DNA of 64,000 bases, taken from positions 43,703,682-43,767,681 of the forward strand of contig NC_088300.1 of the NCBI RefSeq assembly GCF_032854445.1, given 5' to 3'. Below the pieces are notes generated by a model. The model was not told the origin of the DNA. It made no database searches and saw only the letters and a list, made by a program, of their open reading frames with translations. This DNA comes from Liolophura sinensis (lineage: Eukaryota; Mollusca; Polyplacophora; Chitonida; Chitonidae). Position 1 is the stretch's first letter; each line of letters starts with the position of its first letter. This document shows, piece by piece, positions 59,874 through 64,000 of this stretch. A program made the translations under genes and the position numbers.

Positions 59874-60146
59874 GGGGGGCCTCCGTGGCTCAGTTGGTTA
59901 GCGCGCTAGCGCAGCGCAATGACCCAGGAGTCTCTCACCAATGCGGTCGCTGTGAGTTCAAGTCCAGCTCATGCTGGCTTTCTCTCCGGCCGTATGTGGG
60001 AAGGTCTGTCAGCTACCTGCGGATGGTCGTGGGTTTCCCCCGGGCTCTGCCTGGCTTCCACCCACCATAATGCTGGCTGCCGTCGTATAAGTGAAATATT
60101 CTTAAGTACGGCGTAAAACACCAATCAAAAAAAAAAAAAAAAAAAA
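59874..60146 (+). mobile_element. SINE-A, full-length reference copy
   Basis: 273 bp: head cctccgtggctcagttggtt (A box), cgctgtgagttcaagtcc (B-box region), central domain (ggatggtcgtgggtttcccc, caccataatgctggctgccg), tail gtacggcgtaaaacaccaat and an A run. A perfect 13-bp target duplication, aaatcgtgctgta, lies at 59861-59873 and 60147-60159. The head is tRNA-like, but the element is not a tRNA gene. The parallel site in the other unit, near 55400-55420, is empty. Confidence 0.95.
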
Positions 60147-61662
60147 AAATCGTGCTGTAAATTTGTTTAAATGAGATAATTACAGTTAAACAACTTTCAC
60201 TGGCCAAAGGAATTTATTTTGTCCAAGCTTTCCTTGTTTTTTTTTCTTGACTTTGATGAGAAATTTGAAAGGTGATTTTGTGCTAGGCCTATTGCCACTA
60301 GTGTTAATTATGGTATTAAGTTTATCGTTACTTCGTGACCTCATAATCGAACTTGGAAAGACTTTTGCGATAGCTAATTTCAGCTTACATCTTTACAGAT
60401 AAACTTTATCCCAATTGAATCCAAGAAAAAGAAACATCTAACATGCTGAAACAGCTGGAAAATAGCCGTCAAATATCCCCGTTTACAATGCGCAAACATT
60501 TGAGTCACGGCAAAGATTAAGAAGTCCTCTTGTGGGATGGAATGCTAGTTTGCCTTTCAGACAGGATCCTTGACCCTGGGCAATTGCTCTGACAAAACTT
60601 TCCTGATTCCTTGATGTACATTACGTAAGTAGCAGTTCAATATGCCACAGATCGCTGATAAGAATGTAGACACCTCAACATTGTCATAGCGAGTGGTGAT
60701 GTTTTACTTTCCCCGAGGAGAATATACCTGATTACGTCGTATCATACAGCTCTCATGTTTCGAACAAAGGCATCTCTGGCCAAAAGACATTGCGGGAAAA
60801 GCTAAAAAGTCTAACGGTCCTGCTAATGAGAACAAATCCAACTCCTGCAGGTACAAAACACATTAATCACGTCGGGGCACTGGGCTAACTGATTCCGCAA
60901 ACGTCAAGCAATGTAAAGCACACAAAAGAATCGTCCACGTTGAGATAGTTGCTCGTTAACAATGTAAAGTCCACCAGCTTCTAATTGCTTTGCATTATTG
61001 TTTTTGCATTTAAGAAGCATGTTTAGGGGAAATAAAAGCAGGCAATTCGATGTAATGGGCAAAGTTTATATATGTAATGATTACAGCGTCAGGTAACTGG
61101 CTTCTCTCTTTCAGGTTTTTCATCTAACATCCACACTAGTGAAAGACTGTAAAAACAATGAAGTGAATATCTGCGCCACTCTTTCTAAACAAGGCTCTGG
61201 CAAAAATGTATCATTGAAAGGGTGGAAATTATAACCTCTTATTTGATGATAACTATAAAACTATGTCCCATATATTATAGTTAGAGCATAAGTTTGAAAT
61301 AGCGTTCTATTTGAACTTTTGATTGATGCACGTATAGGCTTACTGTTTGATGAATTGCTTTGGGAGAAATGCTACATTCTTCTGAATGCAGAAAATGAAG
61401 TCACATGAGTTAGACGGCTTCTGGGATGAGCTTTCCGAGGCTTCATGATGCGGGTCTAAGTCGTTGAAGACCCATGCGGAAGTAGGCTCCATCACATTCA
61501 ATAAAATTTACGTTCTTACTGACGCCAAATTTTCTGAAAATTTCAGAAAAACTCAGAAATGAACTTTTGGATTTACACATCAGTCCATATGTCAGCACAA
61601 GAATTACACAATGGATGATAGGAAAAGCTGGGGCTGTTGTTTTAGCTTCTAAGGTCTGAGAG

Positions 61663-61980
61663 TGAGTGAGTGAATGCTTGGGGTTTAACGTCGTACTTGA
61701 CAATTTTTTAGGCATATGACGACGAAGGAATCCTTAGAGTGCATATAATGTGCCGCCTTGTTGCAGGACGGATTTCCACCGCTCATTTATCGAGTGCTGC
61801 TTTACTGCGACGACTCACCGAAGGCAAGTAAGCCGACCCGCCCGAGACATTATACTATGCTGAACGCCAAGCGAGGAAGTTAATACTTCCTCTTTGAAAA
61901 TCTTAGGTGTGACTCGACCCAGGATTGACCCTGGATCTACCGATGCGGACGATCTACCAACTGTGCTATCAGGGCCGGTC
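61663..61980 (-). mobile_element. SINE-C, full-length, distinct head, SINE-B-type tail
   Basis: On the minus strand the head reads gatagcacagttggtagatc then ccagggtcaatcctgggtcg (tRNA-like A and B boxes), and the tail ends gtacgacgttaaaccccaag followed by cattcactcactcact. Length is 318 bp. The target duplication taaggtctgagag / taaggtctaagag (61650-61662, 61981-61993) has one mismatch. The paralogous site near 56935-56950 (ctaagatgtaagagacatt) is empty. Confidence 0.92.
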
Positions 61981-64000
61981 TAAGGTCTAAGAGACATTAT
62001 AGTTATGAAGTTCTAGTGCGGTGGGTTGTTCTCGTTGTCGTGTTTTATATCCTGATTTCGTGATGGAGATTAAGTAAGTAAAATATCCCAGTGTTACAAT
62101 ATATCTCACACTGGCATGAAGCTTGATGTTTTAGCGGTGGACTTTTTATCCTGGGTGAATAAAGCTGATTACGTCTTATCTTGTATACAAATTAGTGTAA
62201 GTAAACCCATATGTTGTAACGGGTTCCTGGTCACGCTCACAACGGTAACTCCAAGGTTAAGCTGTCCAATTTTCCTTCTGATACCGTTTCTGCATCTGTA
62301 CGGAAAAGTTTAGATTTTGTCTGAATTATAAGAATGATTCAACAAACGTTGTTAAAGCTTGAAACTTAATTGGGATTATCAAACGTCGGGTTGGGAAAGA
62401 AGAATTCTTCTGTACTGTTTTTTTTTTTATCTCGATTCACTTTAAGAGTTCTGTATAACTTGTCTGTGTAAAAATGCTCAAAGAATTCATGAGACTCAAA
62501 CTTTCTATGTGTTGAAGTAAAATATCCCGGTTCATGGTATGAATCCCTAGGGTCAATTCGGGTTTTGGCTAGTTATTTGAAGTAACAAGTTAATGATGAA
62601 GTGTCAGTTAACATCTGCTTATAGTCACAGGGAAAGAATACGTTTGCACGATGAAATGATGAAGGTTCTACAGACAATGAGGAACATTCCCATGTGTCTG
62701 ATTGAAGACTGCTGTTCCGTTTTCATTATTTTTACATCGATGCATGGGAAAAAGTGTTTAGACTAATGACTTTAGCTGATGACATCATTTAGTGAGATTC
62801 CAAAAAGGTTTTATTTACAACCATAATATTACGTGCATGACCTGGTTAGTAGACCGTAAAAGGGTTATTGTCTCATTAGTGAATTCCTTTACAAGCACAT
62901 GAAGTATGGCCTTGCTTACTACTCTCTGATCCCTCGCTGGCCAGTATTTAACCGCGACGTATGCGATGAAGACAGACTCAAGTCATACAAATTGAGACAT
63001 TTCAGAACATGTTTGCGATCTGGTCAATGGGATCAAAACCAAGAAAATCTAAGCTCTCTCACTGGTTTACTTACAGTTCTACGTGTTTCCAAATCGTTAC
63101 CAACTTCGAACTTGATTGAGGGACATCCAGTCAAGAACGTGTAGAGAAAGGAACATGAATCAAGCTGTAAATTTCCACATGCTGGCGACACATCAATCTC
63201 ACGTGACACTGACTATTCTCAGGATCTCCCTTCATATATTTATGTTTTGTATTTCTTGCATATTTCGTTGGGAACTGGTCTTATAGGTTGTTTTGGGAAT
63301 GGATTTTGCCATTATCGACTTGAAACATTCCTTGACAGTTTTCGATTGATATGTGAATGTCGGACTTGACGTTTAGATTCAATGTGCCAGAAACTTGAGT
63401 GCAAAAAAAGTTTATGCATTATGATGTCATAGCACTGAGGCATGTTTGCTTTTTTGTATTGGTATTAGAAATCCGTTGTCTGGAAAAATTCATTTGATGA
63501 AGTACCGTTATTCCGCTTGTGTAATGCGCCTTACGTAAGTAAACGTCAATGTACGATGAGGAATTATAAGAATATAGACCTGATAAGGCAGATATTCCAT
63601 GAAAGTGATGTTTTACTGGTTCTTAGAGGATTAAGCCTGATTACCCATCTTGCGAACAGCGTTTATGGAGCAGCGAAAAAGCCTAAAGGCTTTTGCCTTT
63701 ATGATGAAAAAATTCCATTGAGAGAAAAACCTCAATCAAAAGTGTAGGGTACAATTGTGGAACACGACAGATGGTTTTTAATGTATCTGATTATGTATCA
63801 TGGGTTAACATAAATTGTTAGATGATTTTAGACTTTCAAAAGCGACATTTTGAAACCAAAAAAAAAAAAAAGGAGAATTCCACTGCACTGTTATTATCTC
63901 CATTCTCTTCCCAAGAACAGTGTGAAATGTATGCTTAAGTGTGCTCTTAAGAGGTATATAGGCCTAATGGAGAATGGGACGGTGACAAAAGGCCTGGGTT

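Larger units (their letters stand above)
53000..64000. repeat. Complex array of diverged kilobase-scale duplications
   Basis: Landmarks recur in the same order and orientation. A catgtttgcaatctggtcag-type block occurs at about 54940, 57594, 59370 and 63007. A tcctgatttcgtgatg plus TTACGTAAGTAA-type block occurs at 57042, 58915, 60621, 62070 and 63531. A cactgttattatct...gtgcataagcctaatg block occurs at about 53715, 59235 and 63893. Segment 54880-57160 pairs with 59320-62200, and 57450-59320 pairs with 62490-64000, implying duplication of a compound unit of about 4.5-5 kb. The array runs off the window. Content of the unit is unknown. Confidence 0.85.

Noticed and set aside
59880..59965. tRNA gene candidate
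   Set aside because: The A and B boxes belong to the head of SINE-A, flanked by a 13-bp target duplication; similar heads at about 1000-1085 and 61900-61980 are also SINE parts.

Overview
The window is nuclear DNA of an animal, most likely a lophotrochozoan and probably a mollusc (bivalve-like). It is AT-rich, its genes are split into short exons with GT-AG introns, and it carries several tRNA-headed SINE families with 3' tails of a type common in mollusc genomes, plus many minisatellites. There is no operon structure, no bacterial-type gene density and no real tRNA or rRNA gene. The species cannot be named from the sequence.

Two complete protein-coding genes can be rebuilt exon by exon, both on the minus strand. 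(1) 21613-6968: ten coding exons that join without a frame error into a 437-residue phosphonopyruvate decarboxylase (thiamine-diphosphate enzyme of C-P bond biosynthesis), with an N-terminal exon that looks like a mitochondrial presequence. (2) 47738-35049: nine coding exons that join into a 271-residue short-chain dehydrogenase, the 17-beta-hydroxysteroid dehydrogenase 14 type (HSD17B14). All splice phases agree in both models. The two genes are unrelated in pathway; I see no functional link.

Layout: 1-6967, 3' flank of the decarboxylase with a nested SINE pair; 6968-21613, decarboxylase gene, with a private minisatellite in many of its larger introns; 21.6-35.0 kb, intergenic, with a 97-bp array, a 100-bp/301-bp higher-order array, a fold-back palindrome and SINEs; 35.0-47.7 kb, HSD17B14, whose intron 2 is almost entirely a degenerate Ty3/Gypsy LTR element in antisense, and whose exon 6 acceptor is abutted by a tiny SINE insertion; 47.7-53 kb, unique intergenic DNA; 53-64 kb, a complex array of diverged kilobase-scale duplications with SINEs inserted after duplication.

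Most unusual observations: tandem arrays derived from the gene's own splice junctions (exon 4 acceptor and exon 1 donor of the decarboxylase, possibly the exon 8 acceptor of HSD17B14), leaving decoy splice sites; an LTR element with integrase upstream of reverse transcriptase although both are Ty3/Gypsy-like; three SINE insertions in the 53-64 kb array whose empty sites are visible in the paralogous unit; and three SINE families sharing one 3' tail. All coordinates were read by eye; exon edges rest on splice consensus and phase agreement, repeat edges are approximate.
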